DNA of 64,000 bases from Clostridium beijerinckii (GCF_036699995.1 NZ_CP144906.1:5243501-5307500), one strand, 5' to 3'; shown: positions 37,214 to 46,442, counted from the stretch's first letter. Notes: generated by a model not told the origin, from the letters alone. Numbers and translations are program-made.

Positions 37214-38530
37214 TTATAATTTATAAATCTTCTCTCTATTATTAACAACATTTTTAGTTGCATTTCTAGTATCATAAACAACTTTAGCTCTAGACACAAT
37301 TGATTCGTAATCATAACAGCTATGATTTGTAGTTATAATTACTATATCAGACTCGTCTATAACCTCTTTCCAATCAACAGAATTATAAACCTTACCTTTA
37401 TATTTAGAAATTGGACAATAAGGGTCATTTACCATTAAATCAGCACCATTCTTTTCTAATAGCTCTATTACCTTGAATGCTGGAGATTCTCTATAATCAT
37501 CTATATCATTCTTATATGCAACTCCTAATAAAAGAACTTTAGCACCATTTAATGCCTTTTTATTCTTATTCAAAATCTTCATTACATTATCTAATACAAA
37601 TTCAGGCATAGAATCATTTATTTCTCCTGAAGTTTCTATTAATCTTGTGTGATAATCATATTCTTTTGCTTTCCACTCTAAGTAAAATGGATCAAGAGGA
37701 ATACAATGTCCACCTAAGCCTGGGCCTGGATAAAATGGCATAAATCCGTATGGCTTGGTCTTAGCTGCATCTATAACTTCCCATACATCTATTCCCATTC
37801 TATTACATAAAATAGCCATTTCGTTAGCTAATCCAATATTTATATTTCTAAATGTATTTTCCAATATCTTTTCCATTTCAGCTACGGCTGGAGATGATAC
37901 AGTATGGATATCTCCCTCTAATATATTTCTATATAATGCTGCTGCAACTTCTGTGCAATCAGGTGTGCAACCTCCAACAACTTTAGGAGTATTTTTAGTA
38001 TTAAAGTCCTTATTACCTGGATCAACTCTTTCTGGTGAAAAAGCTAAGAAAAAGTCTTCTCCGCACTTAAGTCCACTTTCTTCTAGTATTGGCTTAAGAA
38101 CTTCTTCTGTTGTTCCTGGATATGTAGTGCTTTCAAGAATAACAAGCATACCTTTATGTAGATATTGTGCAACGCTTTTTGTTGAATCTACAACATATGA
38201 TAAATCTGGTTGCTTATATAAATCTAATGGAGTAGGCACGCAAATACAAATAGTATCTACATCTTTAACAAAACTAAAGTCTGTAGTAGCTCTTAAAGTA
38301 TTTTCTTCTACTATCTTCTTTAAATTTTCATCTACTACATCTCCAATGTAGTTTTTCCCTTCATTAACCATGTTTACTTTTTGATCTTGAACATCAAATC
38401 CAATAGTTTGATAACCAGCATTAGCTTTTTCCACAGCTAATGGTAATCCAACATAACCAAGACCAACCACACCAACTTTTGCAGTTTTATTATTTATTTT
38501 GTCTAATAATTGTTGTTTTAATAATGACAT
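37214..38530 (-). CDS. UDP-N-acetylglucosamine 6-dehydrogenase-type nucleotide sugar dehydrogenase
   Basis: A 438-residue UDP-sugar dehydrogenase of the WbpA/WecC group. The NAD-binding fold reads VGVVGLGYVGLPLAVEKANA. The middle domain has ESTTYPGTTEEVLKPILEES and SPERVDPGN. The catalytic cysteine lies in YPGPGLGGHCIPLDPFYL. A C-terminal UDP-binding Rossmann domain (GVAYKNDIDDYRESPAFK) completes it. It oxidises the C6 of UDP-GlcNAc to the uronic acid by two NAD-dependent steps. It follows the WbpD- and WbpE-type genes, suggesting a 2,3-diacetamido-uronic acid route for surface glycans. CAGGAGG precedes the ATG. Confidence 0.92.
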   Translation of the reverse strand: MSLLKQQLLDKINNKTAKVGVVGLGYVGLPLAVEKANAGYQTIGFDVQDQKVNMVNEGKNYIGDVVDENLKKIVEENTLRATTDFSFVKDVDTICICVPTPLDLYKQPDLSYVVDSTKSVAQYLHKGMLVILESTTYPGTTEEVLKPILEESGLKCGEDFFLAFSPERVDPGNKDFNTKNTPKVVGGCTPDCTEVAAALYRNILEGDIHTVSSPAVAEMEKILENTFRNINIGLANEMAILCNRMGIDVWEVIDAAKTKPYGFMPFYPGPGLGGHCIPLDPFYLEWKAKEYDYHTRLIETSGEINDSMPEFVLDNVMKILNKNKKALNGAKVLLLGVAYKNDIDDYRESPAFKVIELLEKNGADLMVNDPYCPISKYKGKVYNSVDWKEVIDESDIVIITTNHSCYDYESIVSRAKVVYDTRNATKNVVNNREKIYKL

Positions 38531-38642
38531 CTTATACCTCCTGTAATGTACGGTCTAAAATTTTATCCACAGAACATAATTTAATAAAAAGTTTTATTAA
38601 CAAATTACATAATGAAATGTTAATAAATAAAAACCTATTTTT

Positions 38643-39218
38643 CTAATCTATACATTCTACTTTTTCTCTATCTTTACTATACTTTTTCCCACAAGCTTCA
38701 CAAGTTGCATGCTCATCTTTAAAGTTCAACTTTTCTCCACATTCACATACATATCCCATTATACTTGCCGGATTACCTACCACTAAGGCATAATCAGGTA
38801 TGTGTTTAGTAACCACTGCTCCAGCACCTACTAATGCATATTTTCCTATATTATGGCCGCACACAATTGTTACATTAGCACCTATAGAAGCCCCTTTTCC
38901 AATTATAGTTTCCTTATACTCGCTTTTTCTTTCAATAAAGCTTCTCGGATTTACTACATTGGTAAACACACAAGATGGTCCCAAGAATACATAATCTTCA
39001 CAAATAACCCCTGTATATACAGACACATTATTTTGTATCTTTACTCCATCTCCAATTTTTACACCAGGCGATATTACAACGTTTTGACCTATATTACACT
39101 TTTCTCCAATTACAGAATTACTCATAATATGAGAGAAGTGCCAAATCTTCGTTCCGTCACCTATCACTACGTCGTTATCAATGTAACTTGATTCATGTAC
39201 AAAATAATTCTTATCCAT
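38643..39218 (-). CDS. WbpD-type hexapeptide-repeat N-acetyltransferase
   Basis: A 191-residue left-handed beta-helix acyltransferase. Repeats such as VVIGDGTKIWHFSHIMSNSV, ISPGVKIGDGVKIQNNVSVY and IIGKGASIGANVTIVCGHNI are typical. The C-terminus carries four cysteines (CECG and CEAC) that could bind zinc. Its best match by pattern is WbpD, which acetylates the 3-amino group of UDP-GlcNAc(3NH2)A. ATG 39216-39218 has GAGGG upstream; a GTG five codons earlier is inside that site. It lies 85 bp after the aminotransferase gene. Confidence 0.88.
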   Translation of the reverse strand: MDKNYFVHESSYIDNDVVIGDGTKIWHFSHIMSNSVIGEKCNIGQNVVISPGVKIGDGVKIQNNVSVYTGVICEDYVFLGPSCVFTNVVNPRSFIERKSEYKETIIGKGASIGANVTIVCGHNIGKYALVGAGAVVTKHIPDYALVVGNPASIMGYVCECGEKLNFKDEHATCEACGKKYSKDREKVECID

Positions 39219-39303
39219 AATTAACCCTCGCACTTATCAATATTTTCCTTAAGTAAACCTCAAGTTCAAAATATATAGGAATTTGCATATTACAATATTA
39301 ATA

Positions 39304-40485
39304 TTATGCCTTTATATTTTCAACTATATAATTTATTTCATTTTCTGTTAATTCTGGATAAACTGGTATTGCAAATGTTCTATGTGATAAATATTCTGCA
39401 ACCGGCATATCCCCTTCTTTATATCCTAGATCTTTATATACTTTTTGCAAATGTAATGGGACTGGATAATAAACTCCAGTTGCTATACCATTTTCTTTAA
39501 GTTTATTTATCATATCTTCTCTATTTTCGCATTGTAACACATATTGATGATATATAGTTTCATTTTCTTCATCAACAGTAGGTACAACTACATTAGAATC
39601 CTTTAATTTTTCATTATATATTTTTGCTACTTCTCTTCTTCTACTATTCCAATCATCTAAATGTGGTAATTTTACTCTTAGAATTGCTGCTTGAATAGCA
39701 TCTAACCTAGAGTTGAACCCGATTAAATAATTATAGTATTTTAAAGCATTATATACAGTATCGTCACCATCTTTAGACGTCTCTATCTCATCATTTATAT
39801 TATTTAGCAAATTATAAGCTTTTTGTCCTGTTTCTCCACTTCCATGTGTTCTTAAAGCTTTTGCTATTGTTGCTATATTATCATCATTTGTCACTATCAT
39901 ACCACCATCGCCAGCACATGAAAGATTCTTAGTTGGGAAGAATGAGAAGCATGCTGCATCACCTAAAGTTCCCGCCATCTTTCCTTTATATTTAGAACCT
40001 GATGCTTGCGCAGCATCCTCTACGATCTTTAAATTGTGCTTTTTAGCTATTTCATTTATTTCATCCATCTTAGCACATTGTCCAAATATATGAACTGGTA
40101 TAATAGCCTTTGTTTTATTTGTAATTTTTTCTTCTATTTTAGTTGGATCTATATTAAATGTTTCTTTTTCAACATCAACAAAAACAGGCGTTGCACCTAC
40201 TGCTGAAATAGCTTCAGCTGAAGCAAAATAAGTAAATGTCGAAGTTATTACTTCATCTCCATTCCCTATTCCTAAAGATTTTAATGCAATAACCAATGCA
40301 TCAGTTCCATTCGCCACTGATATCGCATGTTTAACTCCTATATATCCTGCAAATTCTCTCTCAAATTCAATTACATTCTTGCCCATAATATAATTCGCAG
40401 AAGAAAGCACTTCTTTAGTTACTCTATCTAAATCTTCAGCAATAGACTTATATTGAGCTTTTAAATCAATTAATGGAATATTCAT
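39304..40485 (-). CDS. WbpE-type PLP-dependent sugar aminotransferase
   Basis: A 393-residue DegT/DnrJ/EryC1/StrS family enzyme. It begins MNIPLIDLKAQYKSI. Motifs are SVANGTDALVIALKSLGIG, IIPVHIFGQCAKMDEI, VEDAAQASGSKYKGK and SFFPTKNLSCAGDGGMIVTN, with the PLP-binding lysine in FPTKN. In the Pseudomonas B-band pathway WbpE uses glutamate to aminate UDP-3-keto-GlcNAcA. It is the first gene of this three-gene run. TAAGGAG precedes the ATG. An oxidoreductase of the WbpB type, needed between WbpA and WbpE, is not in the window. Confidence 0.92.
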   Translation of the reverse strand: MNIPLIDLKAQYKSIAEDLDRVTKEVLSSANYIMGKNVIEFEREFAGYIGVKHAISVANGTDALVIALKSLGIGNGDEVITSTFTYFASAEAISAVGATPVFVDVEKETFNIDPTKIEEKITNKTKAIIPVHIFGQCAKMDEINEIAKKHNLKIVEDAAQASGSKYKGKMAGTLGDAACFSFFPTKNLSCAGDGGMIVTNDDNIATIAKALRTHGSGETGQKAYNLLNNINDEIETSKDGDDTVYNALKYYNYLIGFNSRLDAIQAAILRVKLPHLDDWNSRRREVAKIYNEKLKDSNVVVPTVDEENETIYHQYVLQCENREDMINKLKENGIATGVYYPVPLHLQKVYKDLGYKEGDMPVAEYLSHRTFAIPVYPELTENEINYIVENIKA

Positions 40486-40722
40486 TATCCTCGCTCCTTA
40501 ATTCTACTTTAATATGTTATTAATCATCACCAATATATCTCCGACTCAAACTTCTGACTGACGATATCAATAACTAAATATTTTTTAAATTGTAGTGTAA
40601 ATACTAAAATTATATGTAGATATACTATTTCATAAAACTACCATGAATATTTTAACATACTTATTTTTAATTCACAATGCACAATACAATCTAGTAGCTT
40701 ATTTCATACAACTATAGGTAAT

Positions 40723-43008
40723 TTAATATTTATTTATAGGATACCACTCATTTGGTAAAAGAACACTATATTTATTGTTTATATACCTATCATCAATAAG
40801 CAGAACTCTTCCTTTGTCCGTCTCAGTTCTTATAACTCTTCCTACAGCCTGCTGAATTTTATTTATTCCTGGAAATACATACGCATAGTCATAACCATCT
40901 TCTTTATAAAAATCCTTTATAACTTCATTTGTCATATCTACCATAGGATATCCTACTCCAATTATTATGCTTCCAATTAACTGATCACCAGGCAAATCTA
41001 TTCCTTCTGAAAACATCCCTCCAAGCACGCAAAACATTAATAAATTATTGCTATTTTTAAATCTTCTTAAAAATTCACTTTTTTCTTCCTCCGTCATATT
41101 AGGCTTCTGTTTCATAAGATTAAATTCTTCTAGCTTCGACTCCTCCATATGGCTATATAACTCTTCCATATATGCATATGATGGTGAAAAAATCATGTAG
41201 TTTCCAATTTGCTGCTTTATAAAGCCACAAATTTTATCTTTCACTGATGATAAGGTCCTTTTTCTATATGAATATCTAATATTAATAGGACTAATATGAA
41301 CTTTTAAGTTTTCTTTATTGAAAGGAGATGGAAGCTTTAACCTATATGTATTATCATCTCCGCCCAGCATATTTACATAATATTTTATTGGTGATATGGT
41401 TGCAGAAAAAAATATTACCGAGTAGCATTTCCCTAAGTATTCTCTTAAATTCTTAGCTGGATTTACACAATATAAAGACAACTTGATTTCTTGAGAATCC
41501 TTTTCTATACAAGTCCTATAATTTTCATCATAGAGCTGTGTCGTAGAAGTAAAAGCATTTATATCAAAATATAATTTCAATATATCTTCATAACCATCAA
41601 ATCTATTTCCTCTTACTAGCACTTCTTCACTTTCTTTTAAGTATAACTGCAAATACTTACTCAATTCCTTAGGATGTTCCTCTTCATAAAATGATTTCAC
41701 TTCTCTATGGTCGCATTCATTTCTTAAATCAATGAAATAATCATTAATCTTTCCCAATAAGGAATGTAGTTTATTTAATTTACCCTTAGTTATCTTTTTG
41801 CAATTTAGAATTTGGCTCTTATATAAGGATGCGGAATACATATTTCTTGACCTATCAATTAAATTATGTGCTTCATCCACCAAAACTATATTTCCTTTGC
41901 TTTCTAGAACTCTACTCAAAGATACTCTTGGATCAAAGATGTAATTATAATCACCTATAATTCCATCACAATAAGTACTTATATCTAAAGATAGCTCAAA
42001 TGGGCATACTTGATATTTTTCGGCATATTCCTTCAATATTTCCGTGGAAATTCTTTCTTCCTTTTCGATAATATTTGTAATTACTTTTTTTACTTTACCA
42101 TAATAGTCTTTGGCATACATGCACTTCTCTGGATTGCAATCAAAATCATCATTAATACATGTTTTCTCTTTTGCAGTAATTGTGATAGTCCTAAATTTCA
42201 ATCCTTCTTGACGCAATCTTTCAAAAGTTTCTTCAGCAACTTCCCTATTTATCGTCTTTGCTGTCAAATATATAATTTTTTCTCCAATTCCTTCGCTTAT
42301 AGCCTTTACAGCTGGGAATATGGTTGATATAGTTTTTCCTATGCCTGTCGGTGCCTGAACAAATAATATTTCCCCCTCTTTTATAGTTTGATATGAAACA
42401 TTAATAAGTTTCCTTTGACCTTCTCTGTATTTTTCAAAAGGAAAATTTAGCACTTTTATAGTTTCATCTCTAATGTTTTTCCATTTAAATATTAAAACAC
42501 TAAATCTCTCATATTCTCTTAATAAATCAGATATAAATTCTTCTAATTCTCCTATAGCAAATCTTTTTTCAAAACTCTTAACCTCATTCGTTTCTAACTG
42601 CATGTAGGATAATCGCACATAAATTTCTTCAAGATTATTTTGATTTCCATAAATAAAAGCATACACCTTTGCCTGAGCCCAATGGACCTCATTCAAATCA
42701 TCAATGTATGCAAAATTCTTATAAGTTGATTTTATTTCTTCAATTATAATTTTATCTCTTTCCGTTATAATTCCATCTGCTCTTCCTTCAATATAGATCA
42801 AGCTTTTATTCGTCTCGAACTCATGAGTTAAATATACTTCCTTTTCATAGTTCTCATAAATCCTTCCGTTATCTTCCTGAAGCTTTTGATGTGCTCTTAC
42901 TCCTTCTACTGCCCTAGCACTTCCAGAAAACCTATTATCTATATCACCTTTTTTCAAGCAAAATTCTACTAAATTTCTCACAGACTCTCGTATAAGAATT
43001 TTATCCAT
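40723..43008 (-). CDS. RecB-type nuclease fused to XPD/DinG-like iron-sulfur helicase
   Basis: A 761-residue two-domain enzyme. Residues 1-135 form a PD-(D/E)XK nuclease of the RecB/Cas4 type: H40, D78 in GRADGI, E90-x-K in EEIKS and the Q112xxxY116 motif. The rest is a superfamily 2 helicase with Walker A (APTGIGKT, residues 219-226) and a four-cysteine iron-sulfur insert (C284, C291, C296, C335) as in XPD and DinG. It also has DEAH at 378-381 and motif VI QQAVGRVIRTE near the end. It likely unwinds and trims DNA in repair, possibly with UvrABC or Ung pathways; the exact role is unknown. AGTGAGGA precedes the ATG. Confidence 0.88.
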   Translation of the reverse strand: MDKILIRESVRNLVEFCLKKGDIDNRFSGSARAVEGVRAHQKLQEDNGRIYENYEKEVYLTHEFETNKSLIYIEGRADGIITERDKIIIEEIKSTYKNFAYIDDLNEVHWAQAKVYAFIYGNQNNLEEIYVRLSYMQLETNEVKSFEKRFAIGELEEFISDLLREYERFSVLIFKWKNIRDETIKVLNFPFEKYREGQRKLINVSYQTIKEGEILFVQAPTGIGKTISTIFPAVKAISEGIGEKIIYLTAKTINREVAEETFERLRQEGLKFRTITITAKEKTCINDDFDCNPEKCMYAKDYYGKVKKVITNIIEKEERISTEILKEYAEKYQVCPFELSLDISTYCDGIIGDYNYIFDPRVSLSRVLESKGNIVLVDEAHNLIDRSRNMYSASLYKSQILNCKKITKGKLNKLHSLLGKINDYFIDLRNECDHREVKSFYEEEHPKELSKYLQLYLKESEEVLVRGNRFDGYEDILKLYFDINAFTSTTQLYDENYRTCIEKDSQEIKLSLYCVNPAKNLREYLGKCYSVIFFSATISPIKYYVNMLGGDDNTYRLKLPSPFNKENLKVHISPINIRYSYRKRTLSSVKDKICGFIKQQIGNYMIFSPSYAYMEELYSHMEESKLEEFNLMKQKPNMTEEEKSEFLRRFKNSNNLLMFCVLGGMFSEGIDLPGDQLIGSIIIGVGYPMVDMTNEVIKDFYKEDGYDYAYVFPGINKIQQAVGRVIRTETDKGRVLLIDDRYINNKYSVLLPNEWYPINKY

Positions 43009-43070
43009 AAATTAATTCCTCACTATAGTTAAAATCACATTTTCCATATTAAATCATAAACATAGTCATA

Positions 43071-43124
43071 AAACACTTACTTAATTAGCCTAACAAAATT
43101 CAAGTTCTAATTAAGTAAGTGTTT
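43071..43124. terminator. perfect 18-bp inverted repeat, terminator after DUF1836 gene
   Basis: AAACACTTACTTAATTAG (43071-43088) and its exact complement (43107-43124) flank an 18-nt loop. The plus strand continues TTTAG and the minus strand ATGAC after a T4 run, so it may act both ways. Confidence 0.7.
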
Positions 43125-43164
43125 TTTAGTTTATTGCTATTGTAAATATTTTATCTCATATAAT

Positions 43165-43755
43165 TTATTCTTCTTCATACTCTTTAACTATTTTTTGAAC
43201 TAACTTTTTAATAACACTTGCTTCTGCTATTAAAGAAAGAACTAATAGGAAAATTTTAATTCTTTCCTTATCATTATCTTTCAAGTCAAAATTCTTTATT
43301 ATATCTTCTAATTTATCATCATTTGATATAAACGTATCTAAATAGTTATCCAAACTTTCCTTTTGTATTTGTGTGAAAGTTTTATATGTCTCTTCCCATG
43401 ACAGTATATCATCGCTTCTGTCATTGATTTCATTAAATGCAAGCCGAAAAACTTTCTTTATTTCTTCCGTCGTTAATAAGGGCCTCATATGGCTAAGCAG
43501 TACTAATTGTACTAAATGCATTTTTGTATATCCTCTTTTTTTGCCATCTTCCGGCTTAGTTATAACTTCGCTTTTAGTATAATTTTGAACTATATTGTTA
43601 GTAAACTTCTCATCAACAAACTTATCGTTCAAATAATCGATTACTTGGGATAAAAACAAATCATATTTAGGAATATCTTCATATGAAACGGAAGTACTTT
43701 TAGACATTTCTTTAGCTAATTCTTTTATATAATCTGAATCAAATTTTCCTGCCAT
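43165..43755 (-). CDS. DUF1836 family helix-turn-helix protein
   Basis: A 196-residue cytoplasmic protein. It has LAKEMSKSTSVSYEDIPKYD, then YTKMHLVQLVLLSHMRPLLT and TEEIKKVFRLAFNEINDRSD, the MerR-like helical pattern of DUF1836. The targets of this family are not known. I chose ATG 43753-43755 (MAGKFDSD) because AGGTG is 7 nt upstream; an ATG two codons earlier is too close. A sigma-A promoter lies about 40 bp upstream. Confidence 0.8.
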   Translation of the reverse strand: MAGKFDSDYIKELAKEMSKSTSVSYEDIPKYDLFLSQVIDYLNDKFVDEKFTNNIVQNYTKSEVITKPEDGKKRGYTKMHLVQLVLLSHMRPLLTTEEIKKVFRLAFNEINDRSDDILSWEETYKTFTQIQKESLDNYLDTFISNDDKLEDIIKNFDLKDNDKERIKIFLLVLSLIAEASVIKKLVQKIVKEYEEE

Positions 43756-43791
43756 TATCATGCACCTATTCTTTCTCAATCTATATTATAT

Positions 43792-43820
43792 ATTATATAG
43801 TAATCATCAACTTGTTACAA
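43792..43820 (-). promoter_or_regulatory. sigma-A promoter of DUF1836 gene
   Basis: TTGTAA (43815-43820), 17-bp spacer and TATAAT (43792-43797) on the minus strand, close upstream of the gene. Confidence 0.7.
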
Positions 43821-44142
43821 GTTATTATAAACATTGTAATGCAAAAATTTTTCTACTAGTTTATACTCTTAGTATAATAATAGTATTATATGACATATCT
43901 AATTTTTTTTAAATATAGTATTGATAAAAAATATCTAATTTATGTAATCAATCGACATTATTATTTATAGTATTTGCATTTCTACAAAAAAAGCGGACAT
44001 ATGCCTTATATTACTTTATTTGTAAATTTACTATTATATAATCATGAATATAATTCATATACATTTCTCTAACCATTGGTACATCTAGATTCCTCAAAAT
44101 TATTAATTTGGATTAATATGATAATTTTACAAATAAACCCTC
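43821..44142. other. AT-rich divergent region between DUF1836 and abrB
   Basis: I see no gene here. It contains a TTATACT-CTT-AGTATAA hairpin near 43860 and very AT-rich DNA upstream of the abrB promoters, which might suit AbrB binding. Confidence 0.4.
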
Positions 44143-44171
44143 TTGACTTTTCTAAAATATGGTAGTATATT
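44143..44171 (+). promoter_or_regulatory. upstream abrB promoter
   Basis: TTGACT (44143-44148), 17-bp spacer and TATATT (44166-44171), about 130 bp before the abrB ATG. Confidence 0.65.
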
Positions 44172-44233
44172 TTATATAAGATGTTTATTAAAGTTGAAAT
44201 TTGTAATTTCTTATAAATATTTAAAAATATACA

Positions 44234-44262
44234 TTGACTTTATATTACATACTTGGTAATAT
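44234..44262 (+). promoter_or_regulatory. downstream abrB promoter
   Basis: TTGACT (44234-44239), 17-bp spacer and TAATAT (44257-44262), about 40 bp before the ATG. It forms a tandem pair with the promoter 91 bp upstream. Confidence 0.7.
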
Positions 44263-44274
44263 ATCATAGTAGAA

Positions 44275-44281
44275 TGTCGAA
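44275..44281 (+). promoter_or_regulatory. Spo0A box in abrB leader
   Basis: TGTCGAA is a perfect 0A box just downstream of the abrB promoter -10. In Bacillus, Spo0A~P represses abrB from 0A boxes at this position, and clostridial abrB genes also carry the box. Confidence 0.75.
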
Positions 44282-44305
44282 TCATGGAATTAGGAGGAAT
44301 TTTTT

Positions 44306-44551
44306 ATGAAATCAACAGGTGTAGTTAGAAGAGTAGATGAATTAGGAAGAATAGTTATTCCTATAGAACTTAGAAGAACATTGGATATTGCTGAAAAAGA
44401 TGCATTAGAAATTTATGTAGACGGAGAGCAAATAATCTTAAAGAAATACGAACCAGCTTGTATTTTCTGTGGAGATGCAAGAGACGTAATTAACTATAAA
44501 GGTAAGAATATCTGTACTAAATGTTTAGACGAAATTAAAACAAACAGATAG
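44306..44551 (+). CDS. abrB: AbrB-family transition-state regulator
   Basis: An 81-residue swapped-hairpin DNA-binding protein. The N-terminus MKSTGVVRRVDELGRIVIPI followed by ELRRTL is the AbrB DNA-binding domain. The C-terminal half differs from Bacillus AbrB and carries two CxxC pairs (CIFC and CTKC), probably a zinc site, as in clostridial AbrB proteins. It would repress stationary-phase and sporulation or solvent genes during growth. Tandem promoters and a Spo0A box precede it, and TAGGAGGA is the ribosome site. It is one of few plus-strand genes here and converges with rsmI. Confidence 0.93.
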   Translation: MKSTGVVRRVDELGRIVIPIELRRTLDIAEKDALEIYVDGEQIILKKYEPACIFCGDARDVINYKGKNICTKCLDEIKTNR

Positions 44552-44604
44552 TATTTGATATATTCTAATTTCCTATTATATAATTAATTATATAATCAAT
44601 AAAT

Positions 44605-44642
44605 AATAGACTATCTCAAGAGTTAATTTGAGATAGTCTATT
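44605..44642. terminator. bidirectional terminator between abrB and rsmI
   Basis: AATAGACTATCTCAA (44605-44619) pairs with TTGAGATAGTCTATT (44628-44642). The plus strand continues TTCTT and the minus strand ATTTATTGATT, so it serves both convergent genes. Confidence 0.85.
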
Positions 44643-44654
44643 TTCTTAACTTAA

Positions 44655-45500
44655 TTATATATTAGTTGAGAATTTATATACTTCACTTTTAGGTAATTCT
44701 CTTTCCTTGGCTACAAGCTTTATTGCTTCTTTCTTACTCGCACCACCATTAATATATTTAACTATGTGCTCTTCAATAGATAAATGAATCCACTCTTCCC
44801 TTTGCTCTTCCTTTATCTCTTCAAGTCTTTTTCCTTCTAGAACAAGAACAAATTCTCCTCTTGGTTTATTCTCTAGAAAATATTGAGCAGCCTCTTTTAA
44901 CGTCCCCCTATATATTTCTTGATAAATCTTAGTTAATTCTCTGCATACAGCAATTTTTCTATCTCCGAACGTATCTAATAAGAATTCAAGCGTATCTGTC
45001 AGTCTATGCGGTGCTTCGTAAAAGATAATAGTTTCCTGACTTTGCAATAACTCATTTGTGACTATCTTACGTTCTTTATTTTCTCTTGGTAAGAAACCCC
45101 TGAATAAAAATTTAGTTGTGTCTAATCCAGAATAGACTAATGCCGTAGTTATAGCTGTCGCTCCTGGAAGTACTTCGAAATTTATCTTTTTTTCTATGCA
45201 ACGTCCAACAATAACACTTCCTGGATCTGATATTCCGGGCGTTCCAGCATCTGAAACTAAGGCAACATTATTACCTTCCATTAGTAAATCTATAATTTTA
45301 TCACTTTTTATTTGCTCATTAAATTTGTGATAACTTATTAATGGTTTCTTTATTTCAAAATGATTTAGTAACTTCAAAGTTTGTCTTGTATCTTCAGCCG
45401 CTATAATATCAACATCTTTTAAAGTTTCTAGAGCCCTCAATGTTATATCTTTTAAGTTTCCAATAGGAGTTGGTACTAAATACAACTTTCCATTTTCCAT
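44655..45500 (-). CDS. rsmI: 16S rRNA (cytidine(1402)-2'-O)-methyltransferase
   Basis: A 281-residue tetrapyrrole-methylase-fold enzyme that methylates C1402 in the ribosomal P site. Motifs are LYLVPTPIGNLKDITLRALE, DIIAAEDTRQTLKLLNHF, LVSDAGTPGISDPG (SAM pocket) and EVLPGATAITTALVYSGL. It follows a TrmN6-type gene by one base and lies beside abrB, as in Bacillus (yabB, yabC and abrB). Its ribosome site GGAGG overlaps the end of the upstream gene, so translation is probably coupled. Confidence 0.95.
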   Translation of the reverse strand: MENGKLYLVPTPIGNLKDITLRALETLKDVDIIAAEDTRQTLKLLNHFEIKKPLISYHKFNEQIKSDKIIDLLMEGNNVALVSDAGTPGISDPGSVIVGRCIEKKINFEVLPGATAITTALVYSGLDTTKFLFRGFLPRENKERKIVTNELLQSQETIIFYEAPHRLTDTLEFLLDTFGDRKIAVCRELTKIYQEIYRGTLKEAAQYFLENKPRGEFVLVLEGKRLEEIKEEQREEWIHLSIEEHIVKYINGGASKKEAIKLVAKERELPKSEVYKFSTNI

Positions 45501-45501
45501 A

Positions 45502-46251
45502 TCATGACCTCCAATATATTGAATCTATTTCTTTAGTATATTTTCCATCTTCATTATAGACATACAATGGTGCTTCCCACTTCAAATAGGCTCCCCCATC
45601 TCTTTGTCCTTCAACCAATACAATATTAGGAGCTTTTCCTACCTTAGGATGAATCATTTTTACTCTTTTCGGTTCTATTTTATATTTTCTCATTAAGACA
45701 AAAATATCTGCTAATCTTTCAGGTCTATGTATCATAAAGAGTCTTCCATTATCCTTTAATAAAATTCTTGCAGCTGAAATCACATCTTCTAAATTACATA
45801 ATATTTCATGCCTAGCTATAGCAAGCTTATCATTTGGATTTATAATTCCTGAATTGTTTAGTTTATAAGGTGGATTTACTGTCACTGCATCAAACTTATC
45901 AAGTGTCTTTAGATAATCTATATTTTTTAAATCTTCATTTATAAAACATACATTTCCTTCAAGCCCATTTAATTTTACGCTCCTTTTAGCCATATCTACC
46001 ATATCTTCTTGAATTTCTAATCCATATACACGCTCAGGCTTATATTTGCCATATATCAAAAATGGAATTATCCCAGTTCCTGTACATAAATCCATCACCT
46101 TATGTTTATTTTTTATATAAGCAAAATCAGATAATAAAACAGCATCTATACCAAATTTAAATCCCTCCTTCTTTTGAATTAGATTTAATCCCTTAAGTTG
46201 CAAATCATCTACTGTCTCATCATCTCTCACATATTGCAATTTATTATTCAT
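45502..46251 (-). CDS. tRNA1(Val) (adenine(37)-N6)-methyltransferase-type enzyme (YabB/TrmN6)
   Basis: A 249-residue SAM-dependent N6-adenine methyltransferase. SAM binding is at VMDLCTGTGIIPFLIYGKYK and YGLEIQEDMVDMAKRSVKLN, and the catalytic NPPY motif is in DAVTVNPPYKLNNSG. The family includes E. coli TrmN6, which modifies A37 of tRNA1(Val), and Bacillus YabB. It lies one base before rsmI in the transcription direction. AAGGAAG precedes the ATG. Confidence 0.9.
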   Translation of the reverse strand: MNNKLQYVRDDETVDDLQLKGLNLIQKKEGFKFGIDAVLLSDFAYIKNKHKVMDLCTGTGIIPFLIYGKYKPERVYGLEIQEDMVDMAKRSVKLNGLEGNVCFINEDLKNIDYLKTLDKFDAVTVNPPYKLNNSGIINPNDKLAIARHEILCNLEDVISAARILLKDNGRLFMIHRPERLADIFVLMRKYKIEPKRVKMIHPKVGKAPNIVLVEGQRDGGAYLKWEAPLYVYNEDGKYTKEIDSIYWRS

Positions 46252-46363
46252 ATTATTCTTCCTTTACTTAACTTTACAATATTCTACTTTAAAATATCTA
46301 ATATCAATGTTTGTATATACCTAATCTCTAAAGTATATATTCCACATTATATCATACAAGTAA

Positions 46364-46399
46364 AATAAAAAAAGTCCTTCTGATCTTTTACAGAAGGAC
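46364..46399 (-). terminator. terminator after the NlpC/P60 gene
   Basis: GTCCTTCTG pairs with CAGAAGGAC (46374-46382 and 46391-46399), and the minus strand continues TTTTTTTATTTTA. Confidence 0.9.
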
Positions 46400-46442
46400 A
46401 ATAATTTGAAATCAGATATTAACAACTAATTTCTTATGTTAA

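Noticed and set aside
40723..43008. Possible Cas4- or Cas3-type CRISPR enzyme
   Set aside because: The Cas4-like nuclease motifs belong to the wider RecB family, the helicase is XPD/DinG-like, and no CRISPR repeats or other cas genes are present.
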